Assembly: GCF_036689815.1 (NCBI RefSeq)
Contig: NZ_JBAHUR010000011.1
Coordinates: 1-64,000, forward strand
Direction: 5' to 3'
Length of the DNA stretch: 64,000 nt
Source: Magnetovibrio sp. PR-2
Lineage (GTDB): Bacteria > Pseudomonadota > Alphaproteobacteria > Rhodospirillales > Magnetovibrionaceae
Shown here: positions 8,380 through 17,490 of the stretch, one piece after another
Layout of the letters: the number at the start of each line of letters is the position of its first letter
Numbering within the stretch: position 1 is the stretch's first letter
The notes under the pieces: model-generated
Database searches by the model: none
Told to the model about the DNA's origin: nothing
Seen by the model: only the letters and a program-made list of their open reading frames with translations
Made by a program: the position numbers and the translations under genes

Positions 8380-9624
8380 TTAGTCCTCCTTCGCGCGGCA
8401 GTTCTTCGCCACTTCTTCGTAGATCGAGCTCGGCAGAGGCTTGGTTTTTTCGAGTTTACCAAGCAACGGCAAGATGATCAGGAAGTGAGCAAAGTAGTAA
8501 GCGGTTGCGATCTGACCCCAGATGAGCATTTCCATGCCCAAGAGCAGATCCGTCGGCGAATGGAAGCCGATGTAGCCCAAGAAGATGCAGTCCAGGAAGA
8601 AGATCCAGTACAGCTGCTTGAAGACCGGACGGAACTTACCGGAACGGACTTTGGACGTATCCAACCAAGGCAGCACGAACAGGATCAACACACCTGCGAA
8701 CATCAACAACACACCACCCAGCTTGCTTTCGACAGCACGCAAGATCGCGTAGAACGGCAAGAAGTACCATTCCGGGACGATGTGCGGCGGCGTCACCATC
8801 GGGTTGGCCGGGATGTAGTTGTCCGGCTCACCGAAGAAGTTCGGCGCGTAGAAAACAAAGAACATGTAGAAGATCAGGAAGATGCCCAGACCGAACAAGT
8901 CTTTGATGGTGTAGTACGGGTGGAACGGCATCATGTCCTGCGGGGTTTTGATGTCGATACCCAGCGGGTTGTTGGACTTGTGAACGTGCAGCGCCCACAG
9001 GTGAACCACAACAACCATGACCAAGACCATCGGCAACAGGTAGTGGAACACGAAGAAGCGGTTGATGGTCGGAAGATCGACCGAGAAACCACCCCAGATC
9101 CATGTCACGATGTAGTCACCGACAACCGGGAATGCAGAGAACAGGTTGGTGATAACCGTTGCACCCCAGAAGCTCATTTGGCCCCAAGGCAGAACGTAAC
9201 CCATAAACGCGGTGGCCATCATCAACAGATAGATGACAACACCAACCATCCACAAGATTTCGCGGGGCGCCTTGTAGGAACCGTAGTACATGCCGCGGAA
9301 CATGTGGATGTAGACGACGATGAAGAACATCGACGCGCCGTTCATGTGCAGATAGCGCAAGAGCCAACCGTAGTTGACATCGCGCACGATGCGTTCAACC
9401 GATGCAAAAGCCACATCAACGTGCGGCTGGTAATGCATGGCCAAGAAAATACCCGTGGCCAACATGATCACCAAAACGATGCCGGCGAGAGAACCGAAGT
9501 TCCACCAGTAGTTCAGGTTTTTCGGCGTGGGGTACGAAATTACGTTGTGATCGGCGTAGGAAAAAATCGGTAACCGATCATCGATCCATTGAACCAAGCG
9601 GTTCGAATATTGACTGCTACTCAT
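8380..9624 (-). CDS. petB: Cytochrome b of the bc1 complex
   Basis: 414 residues with eight or nine membrane helices. The two heme b sites are shown by the His pairs spaced across two helices (RYLHMNGAS with [12 protein letters not shown], and FHYLLPM with [13 protein letters not shown]). The quinol-oxidising site motif [13 protein letters not shown] is intact near residue 287. This single long polypeptide is the mitochondrial/alphaproteobacterial form, not the split b6/subunit IV form. It lies six bases after petA and three bases before petC. Confidence 0.97.
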   Translation of the reverse strand: MSSSQYSNRLVQWIDDRLPIFSYADHNVISYPTPKNLNYWWNFGSLAGIVLVIMLATGIFLAMHYQPHVDVAFASVERIVRDVNYGWLLRYLHMNGASMFFIVVYIHMFRGMYYGSYKAPREILWMVGVVIYLLMMATAFMGYVLPWGQMSFWGATVITNLFSAFPVVGDYIVTWIWGGFSVDLPTINRFFVFHYLLPMVLVMVVVVHLWALHVHKSNNPLGIDIKTPQDMMPFHPYYTIKDLFGLGIFLIFYMFFVFYAPNFFGEPDNYIPANPMVTPPHIVPEWYFLPFYAILRAVESKLGGVLLMFAGVLILFVLPWLDTSKVRSGKFRPVFKQLYWIFFLDCIFLGYIGFHSPTDLLLGMEMLIWGQIATAYYFAHFLIILPLLGKLEKTKPLPSSIYEEVAKNCRAKED

Positions 9625-9630
9625 GACCGC

Positions 9631-10176
9631 TTATCCAATCTTAATCATCAATTCATCAGTAAAGACATACTGAGGAACCGGGAGGTTGAGCGGAGCCGGA
9701 CCCTTGCGGATGCGGCCGGATGTATCGTAGTGCGAACCGTGGCACGGGCAGTACCAACCGCCGAATTCACCGCGGTCGTCACCGGTTTTTTGACCGGACG
9801 GGATGCAGCCCAAGTGGGTGCAAACACCAACGGTGATCAGCCATTCAGGCTTTTGCACACGATCGGCGTCCGTTTGCGGGTCGCGCAGGTCGTCCACAGC
9901 CACGGCGCTTGCAGCTTCGATTTCGGCTGCGGTGCGGTGGCGAACGAAGACCGGCTTACCACGCCACATCACGGTGATGGACTGACCAACTTCGATGGAG
10001 GACAAGTCCACCTCGGTCGAAGCCAGAGCCAACGTGTCTTTGGCGGGGTTAATGGAGTGAATAAAGGGCCAAGCCGCTGTGGCTACGCCCGCCGCGCCGA
10101 GCGCGGTAGTGGATAGCAAAAGGAAGTCACGGCGAGGGCCGTCTACCTCTGGAGTGTTCGTGGGATTATCCGTCAT
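9631..10176 (-). CDS. petA: Rieske iron-sulfur subunit of the bc1 complex
   Basis: 181 residues from the ATG at 10176, which has a GGAAAGG site seven bases upstream; a longer in-frame start at 10203 is possible. The N-terminus carries an uncleaved Tat-type anchor ([16 protein letters not shown]). The 2Fe-2S ligands are the Cys/His pairs in CTHLGCIP and CPCHGSHYD. It shuttles electrons from quinol to cytochrome c1 on the periplasmic face. First gene of petABC. Confidence 0.96.
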   Translation of the reverse strand: MTDNPTNTPEVDGPRRDFLLLSTTALGAAGVATAAWPFIHSINPAKDTLALASTEVDLSSIEVGQSITVMWRGKPVFVRHRTAAEIEAASAVAVDDLRDPQTDADRVQKPEWLITVGVCTHLGCIPSGQKTGDDRGEFGGWYCPCHGSHYDTSGRIRKGPAPLNLPVPQYVFTDELMIKIG

Positions 10177-10456
10177 GATGACGCCTTTCCTGACCTTGGT
10201 CACAGGCTTTTCACAAGCTCACGGCGGGAAGCTTTTTTTATAGGGGTAGACGTTGAGATCCACCCCTTGGACCGCATTTGCGCTGCCCGTTTAGCCACCC
10301 TGCCAAACGTTCAAACGAGCCTGTCAAAGAATAGACCTGCTCGCATTCGGCACACGTATAATGGAAATCCACACTAGAAAAAAGGGAAAATTTTAACTGA
10401 CTCTAATATAATAAGTTTGCGGTTGCGAAGTGAAACCTGGAAAAGTACCTAAAATC
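10177..10456. other. Intergenic region between petA and trmL
   Basis: 280 bases between two divergent genes, expected to hold promoters for both. A TATAAT box at 10407-10412 on the plus strand could serve trmL, but no good -35 is seen 17 bases upstream. A run of T near 10236 and AT-rich DNA at 10370-10420 are the only other features. I see no clear FNR/FixK palindrome. Confidence 0.4.
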
Positions 10457-10912
10457 ATGAACTTAGCCCAATTTCAGCCCGATATCCCCCAAAACACCGG
10501 AACACTTTTACGCATGTGTGCATGCCTCGATATTCACGCTGATATCATCGAGCCCTGCGGGTTTGTCTTCTCAAGTAAGCACTTAAGACGTTCGGGGATG
10601 GACTATTTAGACTTAGCTGAGGTCACCCGGCACACGTCTTGGACCGAATTTCGTCAACAAAGACAATTAGATGAGGGGCGCCGAGTGGTGCTTTTGACGA
10701 CCAAGGCGGATGAGTTATACACAGGTTTCCGATTCCAGCCGGACGATGTGTTGCTTTTGGGCTCCGAAAGCACCGGCGCGCCGGCTTATGTCCACGACGT
10801 TGTGGATGCGCGCATCACCATTGCCATGGCCGACAACACCCGCTCGCTCAACATTGCGGTCGCGGCGGCGATGGTGGTGGGGGAAGCTTTGCGCCAAACC
10901 CGGGAACTTTAG
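10457..10912 (+). CDS. trmL: tRNA (cytidine/uridine-34-2'-O)-methyltransferase
   Basis: 151 residues, a minimal SPOUT methyltransferase that 2'-O-methylates the wobble base of tRNA-Leu. The start MNLAQFQPDIPQNTG matches how the family begins, so I prefer the ATG at 10457 over the GTG at 10430. The SPOUT knot motifs are visible: LLGSESTGAP near residue 99 and ITIAMADNTRSLNIAVAAAMV at the C-terminus. The stop overlaps the end of the convergent cca gene by four bases. Confidence 0.93.
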   Translation: MNLAQFQPDIPQNTGTLLRMCACLDIHADIIEPCGFVFSSKHLRRSGMDYLDLAEVTRHTSWTEFRQQRQLDEGRRVVLLTTKADELYTGFRFQPDDVLLLGSESTGAPAYVHDVVDARITIAMADNTRSLNIAVAAAMVVGEALRQTREL

Positions 10913-12183
10913 GTTCTCAGAACGTGATTGAGCCGGTCCAAGCAATCTTCCCGGTTCGGACGGAAGTCCTGTGAACGCCACCAGTCTTTCACGGTGTTCA
11001 GTGCCTGGCCGATTTCAGGGCCGTGCAGCCCCCCTAAGTCAATGACGTCTTGGCCGCGCAGCGGGAAGGGCGGGATTTGGGTGGTGATGGCCGTTTCAAT
11101 CAGCGAGCGCCAGCGCTCTGTGCGGTCCCGGGGTAGGTGAGAGACCAGAGCCAATTCTGCCGCCCAAGCCAAAAGCCCCCGGTCCACAACACTGTCGCTG
11201 CCCACATCCATGTGCGCTTGGCGCAATTGGGACTCGCTCATGGTTTCAAAGATTGTGGGGCCCGGCGCGGTCATGGCCAAAAGGTGTTTCTTTTCGCGGT
11301 TGGAGAACTTTAGTCGCACCGCGACGGCTTCGACCTCGGCGGGGCTTAAGCCTGGGTCCAGCAGGGCGGCCAAGCGGCGCACGGGATCGATTTCGACGCC
11401 GTCGAAACGCACGGCGCGCTCCAACAGCCATTGCAGCATGCGCAGCCGCCCGACGTCACCGGCTTCGGGGAGAATGTGCTCAATCACTTTTTCACCGCGC
11501 ATCAACGTGATGGTGTCCGCCGGGTGGGGCGCGGTGAGGATGCGAAACAGTTCGCCCCGCACCCGTTCGCCGGACAGTTCAGGCAGGCGGTGGGCCAACT
11601 TGCGGCACGCGCGGAGCGCCTTGCCGTTGATGGGCGGCTTGCCGTATTCGGCGTTGAAGCGAAAAAACCTGAGCAGGCGCAAAACGTCTTCTTCGATGCG
11701 CTGCTCAGGCTCGCCCACAAATTGCACCTGACCTTTGCCTAAATCGTCCAAACCGTCGTAGGGGTCGTAGACGTTGCCGTCTTCATCACACGACATGGCA
11801 TTGATGGTGAAGTCGCGGCGCGCGGCGTCTTGGGTCCAATCGTCGGTAAACGCGACCCGCGCTTTGCGCCCGAAGTTTTCGACATCAACACGCAAGGTCG
11901 TAATTTCGAAATGATGATTGCCGATGACGGCGGTCACGGTACCGTGCTGGATGCCCGTGGGGATAACGTGAATGCCATCTGCTTCCAATAAGGCTTGAAC
12001 GTTTTCGGGCTCCAAAGGGGTGGCGATGTCGATGTCTTTTGCGGCGCGCCTCAACACGGCGTCACGCACGCACCCGCCAATGAAGCGCGCCTCAGCGCCC
12101 GCTTTGTGAAACGCGTTCATGACGGCCTGTGTTTCGGGCCAGCGCATCCATGGCTGGGGAGCGATCAGTCCTGTGGGTTCCAA
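10909..12183 (-). CDS. cca: CCA tRNA nucleotidyltransferase / poly(A) polymerase family
   Basis: 424 residues of class II nucleotidyltransferase. Visible motifs are FIGGCVRDAVL, the metal-binding KDIDIATP, the RRDFTINAMS segment and the EEDVLRLLRFFRFNAEYG helix that follows. The C-terminal half is the helical tRNA-binding region. It adds or repairs the 3' CCA end of tRNA. Alphaproteobacterial homologues in this position are normally annotated as CCA transferases. Last gene of a four-gene operon starting with the DUF1285 gene at 13795; 15 bases after the DUF6111 gene. Confidence 0.9.
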   Translation of the reverse strand: MEPTGLIAPQPWMRWPETQAVMNAFHKAGAEARFIGGCVRDAVLRRAAKDIDIATPLEPENVQALLEADGIHVIPTGIQHGTVTAVIGNHHFEITTLRVDVENFGRKARVAFTDDWTQDAARRDFTINAMSCDEDGNVYDPYDGLDDLGKGQVQFVGEPEQRIEEDVLRLLRFFRFNAEYGKPPINGKALRACRKLAHRLPELSGERVRGELFRILTAPHPADTITLMRGEKVIEHILPEAGDVGRLRMLQWLLERAVRFDGVEIDPVRRLAALLDPGLSPAEVEAVAVRLKFSNREKKHLLAMTAPGPTIFETMSESQLRQAHMDVGSDSVVDRGLLAWAAELALVSHLPRDRTERWRSLIETAITTQIPPFPLRGQDVIDLGGLHGPEIGQALNTVKDWWRSQDFRPNREDCLDRLNHVLRT

Positions 12184-12198
12184 GGGGCCGGTCCTGAT

Positions 12199-12543
12199 CT
12201 AGTTTTGGGGTTTGGCTTTGTCGGCGGGGACAAACTGTCCGGGGACAATGGTGTCGCCTTCCATGTGTGGAGGCTGATACACGCTGTCTTCGGGGTTCTT
12301 CGGACTGAAAAAGACCGAGATCAGCAAGCTCACGACCAAAAGTCCCACCCCTGCCAAGATCAGGCGGAACCAAGGTGTTTTGATGTCGTAGTCTTCGGGC
12401 TCGGTGTGGTCGCCCTCAGTGCCTTCGGCTTTGGCCTTGGCGCGGTTGTCGCGGACTTTTTTCGTGACCCAGGCGGTCCAGATCAAATACATGATCGTCG
12501 GCAGGGCCAGCGGCAATACATATGTCAAAACGATGCGTAACAT
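12199..12543 (-). CDS. DUF6111-type small membrane protein
   Basis: 114 residues: an N-terminal membrane helix (residues 1-25, with PLALPTIMYLIWTAW), a charged cytoplasmic linker rich in Lys/Glu, and a second helix (residues 62-82) followed by a periplasmic tail. Function is unknown. In Rhodospirillales this small protein is commonly found between the Nudix CoA pyrophosphatase and CCA transferase genes, as here. That position is the main support for the family call. Confidence 0.7.
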   Translation of the reverse strand: MLRIVLTYVLPLALPTIMYLIWTAWVTKKVRDNRAKAKAEGTEGDHTEPEDYDIKTPWFRLILAGVGLLVVSLLISVFFSPKNPEDSVYQPPHMEGDTIVPGQFVPADKAKPQN

Positions 12544-12564
12544 CTTTTTTCCTTCGGGCCCCGT

Positions 12565-13191
12565 TTATGCCGGGGCCTCACTGGGTTGAGTGTGCACCAA
12601 GGTTTGGTAGAGGTCCATAATCATCCCTGCCGTGGCGCCCCAGATAAAATAGTCGCGATAGGGCATGGCGTAAAAATAGCGTTTCCCGCCTTCAAACTCA
12701 CGTTCATGGCGGTGGTGGTTGGCGGGGTCCAATAAAAAGGTCAACGGCACTTCGAAGACTTCGGCCACTTCGTGGGGGTCCGGGGTCAGGTCAAACGTCG
12801 GGCGGATCATGGCAACCACGGGCACGACTTCGAAGCCCGTGCGTGTGACGTAGGTGTCCAGGCGTCCGACGATGTCGATGTGCTCGGCAGTGATGCCGAC
12901 TTCTTCTTCGGTTTCGCGCAAAGCGGTGGCGATGGCGTCAACGTCGCCGGGGTCGACATGACCGCCGGGGAAACTCACTTGACCGGGGTGATGCTCCAGA
13001 TGGTCCGTGCGCCGGGTCAATAGCAACGTCACGCCTTCGTCGCGTTCAACCAGACCGACCAAGACGGCGGCCGGTTTTAAGGGCTTGTCGGGACGGTAGT
13101 CGGGGTTGAGATCGTGATCGCCGCGTTCAGGTGAACGTTCGGACGTGGATAACCGTTCAACGATCCAGTTGCGATCGATATTTATCGCCAA
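12565..13191 (-). CDS. Nudix hydrolase, CoA pyrophosphatase type
   Basis: 208 residues. The Nudix box is present as GGHVDPGDVDAIATALRETE followed by EEVGI. The first Glu of the consensus is an Asp here, which is common in this branch. The preceding PAAVLVGLVER and LLLTRRTDHLEHHPGQVSFP segments are typical of the CoA-pyrophosphatase (NudL/YeaB) group, which hydrolyses CoA and derivatives to 3'-phospho-AMP and 4'-phosphopantetheine. Second gene of the DUF1285-Nudix-DUF6111-cca operon. Confidence 0.88.
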   Translation of the reverse strand: MAINIDRNWIVERLSTSERSPERGDHDLNPDYRPDKPLKPAAVLVGLVERDEGVTLLLTRRTDHLEHHPGQVSFPGGHVDPGDVDAIATALRETEEEVGITAEHIDIVGRLDTYVTRTGFEVVPVVAMIRPTFDLTPDPHEVAEVFEVPLTFLLDPANHHRHEREFEGGKRYFYAMPYRDYFIWGATAGMIMDLYQTLVHTQPSEAPA

Positions 13192-13210
13192 GGGCAGGGC
13201 TCCATATATG

Positions 13211-13795
13211 TTACGCGTCAGTTTCGCGCATGGACCCCAGTGGAAAAAAAGAGCCGGAACTCCACACGCCGAAAATCAGTTCGTCATCTAAATCCATTTC
13301 CACGCCGTGTTCGACCAGTTCGTAATAAACGGACCGTTCAAGGCGGGCCTCAATGTTGCCGGGCAAAACCACGTATGGGGTCATTTCCCCCGTGAGCGGC
13401 GACGGCTTCATTAAGATCGGACTATTTTCGGACACTGTGACCATTTTGTCCACGTTGGTGCAAAAGCTGATGGTTGTTTCTTCGCCTGCGCCGCTGGTGA
13501 ACATCTCGGTGATGACGAACGGGCTGTCTTCGACTTCAATGCAGCCCATTTCGGTGGGCGTCACCAGCCAGTATGACCCGTCGTCGGCGCGCAAAAGTGT
13601 GGATGCGAACAGGCACACCATTTCTTTGCGGTTGATTGCGGTACCGTTGTAAAACCAAGCCCCGGACCGGTCGATGTGGATGTCCAATTCGCCACAGTAG
13701 TTGCGTCCTTCCAAAGGAACCGGAAGGTCCAGTGGCGGTTCGCTGATTTGTGCGGTTGTCGGAAATTCACCTGTGTTGAGTGCGCTTCTACCCAT
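13211..13795 (-). CDS. DUF1285 domain protein
   Basis: 194 residues. The family pattern is recognisable: a start of the domain with IDRSGAWFYNGTAINRKEMV, then LFASTLLRADDGSYWLVTP and later LERSVYYELVEHG. The fold is a small beta-rich module; the biochemical role is unknown. It heads the operon with the Nudix hydrolase (19 base gap), DUF6111 and cca. The start at 13795 is supported by the family's typical lead-in length. Confidence 0.8.
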   Translation of the reverse strand: MGRSALNTGEFPTTAQISEPPLDLPVPLEGRNYCGELDIHIDRSGAWFYNGTAINRKEMVCLFASTLLRADDGSYWLVTPTEMGCIEVEDSPFVITEMFTSGAGEETTISFCTNVDKMVTVSENSPILMKPSPLTGEMTPYVVLPGNIEARLERSVYYELVEHGVEMDLDDELIFGVWSSGSFFPLGSMRETDA

Positions 13796-13915
13796 AAGCT
13801 TTCGTCGCCCCTGTTATTCGTGGGTCCCCTGAATATCCCCATCATCAGTGAAGATATAGGTACGCCTCTTAGGCGAATACAAAAGAAAAAAGTCAAAAAA
13901 TCGATATTTTTTTTG

Positions 13916-14833
13916 TCACGGAGCTTCGCTGACATCTTCCCAATCGGGGGTGTGGCGCATCCACTCCACCAGATAATCGACAAAGGCGCGCACTTTGGGC
14001 GATAAGTTGCGGCTGGACGGATAGACTGCGTAAATCCCCAAGGGATCGGTCGAATAGTCTTCCAGCGCGGTTTCCAATTCTCCCTTACGCAGGGCATTGC
14101 TGACGATGAAGGCGGGACCGTAAAAAATGCCGATGCCTTGTTGGGCGGCGGCGCGGATCACCACGTCGTTGTTGGTGGTGAGGTTGCCGTGCATCTTCAC
14201 ACTGAGCGGTTTCCCCTTGTCTTGGAAGTGCCATTCACCCGGTGTGGAGAGAAACGAATAGATGATGCCCGTGTGTTCAGACAGCTCGGACGGATGGTTG
14301 GGCTTGCCGCGTCTTTCCCAATAACTGGGGGCGGCGCACAGGGTGATGTTGACCGGGGCCAAACGGCGCGCGATCAGGCTGGAATCTTTAAGTTTCGAAA
14401 TGCGAATCGCCAGATCAAAGCCTTCGTCCACCAAATTCACCAAACGGTCGGAAAATTCGATGTCCAATTCGACCAGAGGATAGCGTTCGACAAAACACGC
14501 CAGGGCATTTGACAGGTGCATGGCGCCAAAGGTATGCGGCGCGCTGATGCGCAGCTTGCCACGGGGCTCAGCCGTGGACGGCGAAACGGCGTCTTCGGCG
14601 TCTTCCAAATCCTCCAGGATTTGTCGCGCACGATCGACATAGATGCGCCCCTCATCCGTCAAGTTGAGCTTGCGCGTGGTCCGGTGCAATAGACGCACGT
14701 TCAAATGGTCTTCCAAGGCTGCGACTTGTTTCGACAAGGTCGCCTTGGATGTCCCCAATGCGCGCGCGGCCCCGGAAAAGCTGCCTTTATCCACGGTGGT
14801 GATAAAGGCCCGCATGGCGGAGAATGTATCCAT
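13916..14833 (-). CDS. LysR-family transcriptional regulator
   Basis: 305 residues with an N-terminal winged helix-turn-helix (SFSGAARALGTSKATLSKQV, residues 19-38) and a periplasmic-binding-protein-like effector domain after residue 90. It is transcribed away from the pirin gene at 14942, with a 108 bp shared control region. The palindrome at 14839-14859 lies only a few bases before its start codon, so self-repression is likely. The divergent layout suggests it controls the pirin gene. The inducer cannot be predicted. Confidence 0.92.
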   Translation of the reverse strand: MDTFSAMRAFITTVDKGSFSGAARALGTSKATLSKQVAALEDHLNVRLLHRTTRKLNLTDEGRIYVDRARQILEDLEDAEDAVSPSTAEPRGKLRISAPHTFGAMHLSNALACFVERYPLVELDIEFSDRLVNLVDEGFDLAIRISKLKDSSLIARRLAPVNITLCAAPSYWERRGKPNHPSELSEHTGIIYSFLSTPGEWHFQDKGKPLSVKMHGNLTTNNDVVIRAAAQQGIGIFYGPAFIVSNALRKGELETALEDYSTDPLGIYAVYPSSRNLSPKVRAFVDYLVEWMRHTPDWEDVSEAP

Positions 14834-14838
14834 GGTAT

Positions 14839-14859
14839 CTGTTTCCTATTTTGAAACAG
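14839..14859. promoter_or_regulatory. Probable LysR operator
   Basis: A perfect inverted repeat CTGTTTC-N7-GAAACAG lies in the divergent region between the LysR and pirin genes. The size and the T...A ends fit a LysR recognition site. It overlaps the ribosome-binding area of the lysR gene. Confidence 0.6.
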
Positions 14860-14941
14860 TATTGTGCCTTTTGTGTGGATTGTCCATATCTAGGTGACCG
14901 CTTATCTTGTAGGTTAAGACAACGCCTGAAAGGAGAGCGCT

Positions 14942-15652
14942 ATGATCACCGTATCGACCTTGAACGATTTTGGACACCAAGACCACGGCTGGCTCAAAGC
15001 CGTGCACCATTTCAGCTTTGCCGATTACTTCGACCCCGATCGCATGGGCTTTGGTCCCTTGCGCGTGTGGAACGATGATCAAATCAAGGGTGGCACGGGC
15101 TTTCCCCTTCATCCTCACCGGGACATGGAAATCGTCACCTACATCCGCAAAGGCGCGGTTAGTCATGAAGACAACTTGGGCAACCAAGGCCGAACGGCGG
15201 CGGGCCAAGTCCAGGTCATGAGCGCGGGCACCGGCATTCGCCACTCGGAATACAATATGGAAGACGAAGATTTGGATCTGTTTCAAATCTGGGTGCACCC
15301 CAACAAACAAGGCCACGCGCCGCGTTGGGACCAGCGGGACTTCGACCGTCATCACGCCTCTCACGGATTTGTGACGCTGGTGTCCGGGCGCGGTGGGCAA
15401 GAACTGGACGGGGCACTGTTCATTCATGCCGACGCTGCGTTCAAGGCTGCTATTTTAGAAGACGGTGAAGAAACCGAGGTCTCCCTGGAAGACGGTCGCT
15501 TAGCCTATGTGGTTCCGGCGCGGGGCAGCATTGAAATCAACGGCGTGAAGGTGCCCGAGCGGGGCTCGGCCGCGATCAGTGCCGAGACGCTTCTGCACAT
15601 CAAAGCCAAGGGTGAGGTCGAAGTGGTTTTGTTCGATTTGCCGTCACAATAA
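14942..15652 (+). CDS. Pirin family protein (YhaK/YhhW-like bicupin)
   Basis: 236 residues. The N-terminal cupin holds the metal-ligand pattern HPHRDMEIVTY, GAVSHEDN and GIRHSEYN (residues 58-100), matching pirins such as YhhW that can act as quercetin 2,3-dioxygenases. The C-terminal cupin lacks ligands, as is usual. The start has an AAAGGAGA site. It is divergent from a LysR regulator, a frequent pairing for pirins in Proteobacteria. The native substrate is unknown. Confidence 0.9.
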   Translation: MITVSTLNDFGHQDHGWLKAVHHFSFADYFDPDRMGFGPLRVWNDDQIKGGTGFPLHPHRDMEIVTYIRKGAVSHEDNLGNQGRTAAGQVQVMSAGTGIRHSEYNMEDEDLDLFQIWVHPNKQGHAPRWDQRDFDRHHASHGFVTLVSGRGGQELDGALFIHADAAFKAAILEDGEETEVSLEDGRLAYVVPARGSIEINGVKVPERGSAAISAETLLHIKAKGEVEVVLFDLPSQ

Positions 15653-15741
15653 AGCGTCAGATTTGCCTGCTTTCGGTCCGGGTTGGTGGTATGCTCTCGC
15701 CAACCCGGATTTGTTTTGATGAAACGAAGGATCAAGCCCAA

Positions 15742-16161
15742 ATGAAAGCTGAAGTGAAGTGGCTGGGAAAACGTGCCTTTGAAGGAACACCCGACAGCGG
15801 CCACAGTGTGATTATGGACAGCTCGCCGGACTTCGGTGGGGAAGATCGCGGTGTGCGCCCGATGGAATTGATGATGATGGGCATGGGCGGATGCACGTCC
15901 ATCGATGTGATGAACATCTTGGAAAAATCCCGCCAAGACGTGACCGACTGCGTCGCTGAAATCACGGCGGAACGGGCCGACACCGAACCCAAAGTCTTTG
16001 TCAAAATGCATGTGCATTTTAAAGTCACGGGCCGGGGAATTGACCCCAAGCGTGTTGAGCGCGCCATTGCGTTGTCGGCGGAAAAATACTGCTCGGCCTC
16101 GATCATGTTGAGCAAAACTGCGGAGATTACCCATGACTTCGAAATTATCGAAGCCGACTAA
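15742..16161 (+). CDS. OsmC-family protein
   Basis: 139 residues from MKAEVKWLGKRAFEG; a start at 15691 would add an unlikely leader. The family marks are DRGVRPMELMMMGMGGCTSIDVM with the conserved Cys near residue 53 and the C-terminal AEKYCSASIMLSKTAEI with the second Cys. OsmC/YhfA-like proteins reduce organic peroxides or bind small thiol-reactive compounds. Its last 29 bases overlap the start of the next gene in another frame, so they are probably co-expressed. Confidence 0.9.
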   Translation: MKAEVKWLGKRAFEGTPDSGHSVIMDSSPDFGGEDRGVRPMELMMMGMGGCTSIDVMNILEKSRQDVTDCVAEITAERADTEPKVFVKMHVHFKVTGRGIDPKRVERAIALSAEKYCSASIMLSKTAEITHDFEIIEAD

Positions 16162-16837
16162 GGTTCTGGGTGCGCTCGCACTGGTGGTGGGGCTGGTGGG
16201 CTGTGAGGCCATGGGCCCCACAGAAAATCCGTTTGAGCGCAAGTTCCAGTGGTTCTCTTATCTAGAGGGTGAAGACTTTCAAAATACCTGTGCCGCCCTC
16301 CCGTCTAGCCGATATCGCATGGTCTACAACGGGGTCTACACGGAACAAATACGCACCTATGATTTGGATGGTGAAGGCGCGATGCGTATTCAAGTCATTG
16401 GCGGCGAAAATTTGCGAGAGCTGGAGCTCTCGTCTCCTTCCGACCTCTTGAACCCTTGGCGCGGGAAAACGGTGAACTTCCAACTGGACGCGGATGAGGT
16501 CACGGCCATTGTGGACGCGTTGGACCAAGACGGCGTTTTCGGACCACCTGCGGACGGTTTGGAGCTGTCGTCGAAGGGGTTCTTTTGGACCATCGCGGCG
16601 TGTCATGGGGGGCAGTATCGCTTCACCGGCGTGACGTGGCCCTCAGCCCAGTGGGATGCGCTTCGCTTCGATGATGTCTTATTTGACGTTGACCTCTCAC
16701 AAATCCCTGTGAATCCCCCCCGCAAAACCGATTTGCGCCGTGATCTCGGCACAGGTGTCAATGAAGCTTCTGACATCGAATTTCACACCAAAGTGGGAAA
16801 GCGTGGCTTAGTGAAGCTGTCGGACCTGTTCCAATAG
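16133..16837 (+). CDS. Putative lipoprotein, unknown family
   Basis: 234 residues. The signal peptide (VLGALALVVGLVGC) ends in lipobox LVGC at residues 21-24. The mature protein has a few conserved-looking aromatic segments (FQWFSYLEG, GFFWTIAACHGGQYRFTG) and two further Cys residues that may form a disulfide. It overlaps osmC by 29 bases. Function unknown; the envelope location is the only confident statement. Confidence 0.7.
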   Translation: MTSKLSKPTKVLGALALVVGLVGCEAMGPTENPFERKFQWFSYLEGEDFQNTCAALPSSRYRMVYNGVYTEQIRTYDLDGEGAMRIQVIGGENLRELELSSPSDLLNPWRGKTVNFQLDADEVTAIVDALDQDGVFGPPADGLELSSKGFFWTIAACHGGQYRFTGVTWPSAQWDALRFDDVLFDVDLSQIPVNPPRKTDLRRDLGTGVNEASDIEFHTKVGKRGLVKLSDLFQ

Positions 16838-16913
16838 GACTTGGCTGTCGGCGGTCAAAGCCGTTACACTCAAAACAACGTCAACCGTTCAACCAGAAAT
16901 TAGGTGAACCTCA

Positions 16914-17285
16914 ATGCCCTACGTGATGAAAAATGCAGAAGGCCGCATCATCGCCGTTCTGAGTGAAGAAGCCGAAGGCTCTGAATTTATCAGTGCCAAT
17001 GACCGTCAGCTTGGGTCTTTTTTGTCCCAAGAGAGCCCGGAGAAACGCGCACAACGCGAATTGATGGAATCGGACATGGGTCTGATTCGTGTGTTCGAGG
17101 ATTTGGTGAACGTCCTCATTGAGCGCGGTGTCATCATGTTCAACGATTTCCCCGAAGCCGCGCAGAACAAATTGTTGGCACGCAGTGGCTTGCGCAAAGA
17201 ATTTTCTTATGTGGATGAATTATTCAATCCCGAAGAAGAAGAATTTTTGCCGCCCCCGGATGATGAGGGCGACGGGTTCTTATAG
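16914..17285 (+). CDS. Conserved small protein (often labelled 'tryptophan synthase subunit beta like')
   Basis: 123 residues. Pattern: MPYVMKNAEGRIIAVLSEE at the start, an acidic middle, and SDMGLIRVFEDLVNVLIERG followed by the FNDFPEAAQNKLLAR helix. Proteins of this type are widespread in Proteobacteria and carry a misleading database name; they bear no relation to TrpB catalysis. The C-terminus is very acidic (EEEEFLPPPDDEGDG). Cytoplasmic, function unknown. Confidence 0.7.
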   Translation: MPYVMKNAEGRIIAVLSEEAEGSEFISANDRQLGSFLSQESPEKRAQRELMESDMGLIRVFEDLVNVLIERGVIMFNDFPEAAQNKLLARSGLRKEFSYVDELFNPEEEEFLPPPDDEGDGFL

Positions 17286-17415
17286 GATTTATTTCAGTTA
17301 AGTGTCAGCTTCTTGTCAGGTTCGTTACGCTCATTCAAAACTACGCCTTACTAAATCTTAGAAAACGCGCACATCTTCAATACGTTATTTCCAAAAATTG
17401 TGATGGCTGGGTAGG

Positions 17416-17445
17416 TTGACCCGGGCTCGTGGCATTTGGCATTAT
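17416..17445 (+). promoter_or_regulatory. Candidate sigma-70 promoter for the diguanylate cyclase
   Basis: TTGACC (17416-17421) and CATTAT (17440-17445) are 18 bases apart, about 45 bases before the start codon. It is the best promoter-like pair in the 205-base gap. Confidence 0.35.
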
Positions 17446-17490
17446 CCCCTTTGGCGCCTGTTGCAACCTTAAGCTCTGATCGAAACCACA

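Noticed and set aside
8485-9573. A 362-codon open frame opposite petB
   Set aside because: Same shadow effect; petB is unambiguous.
13863-13875. Terminator after the LysR gene (CGCCT-CTT-AGGCG)
   Set aside because: The stem is only five base pairs and neither side has a T-run right after it.
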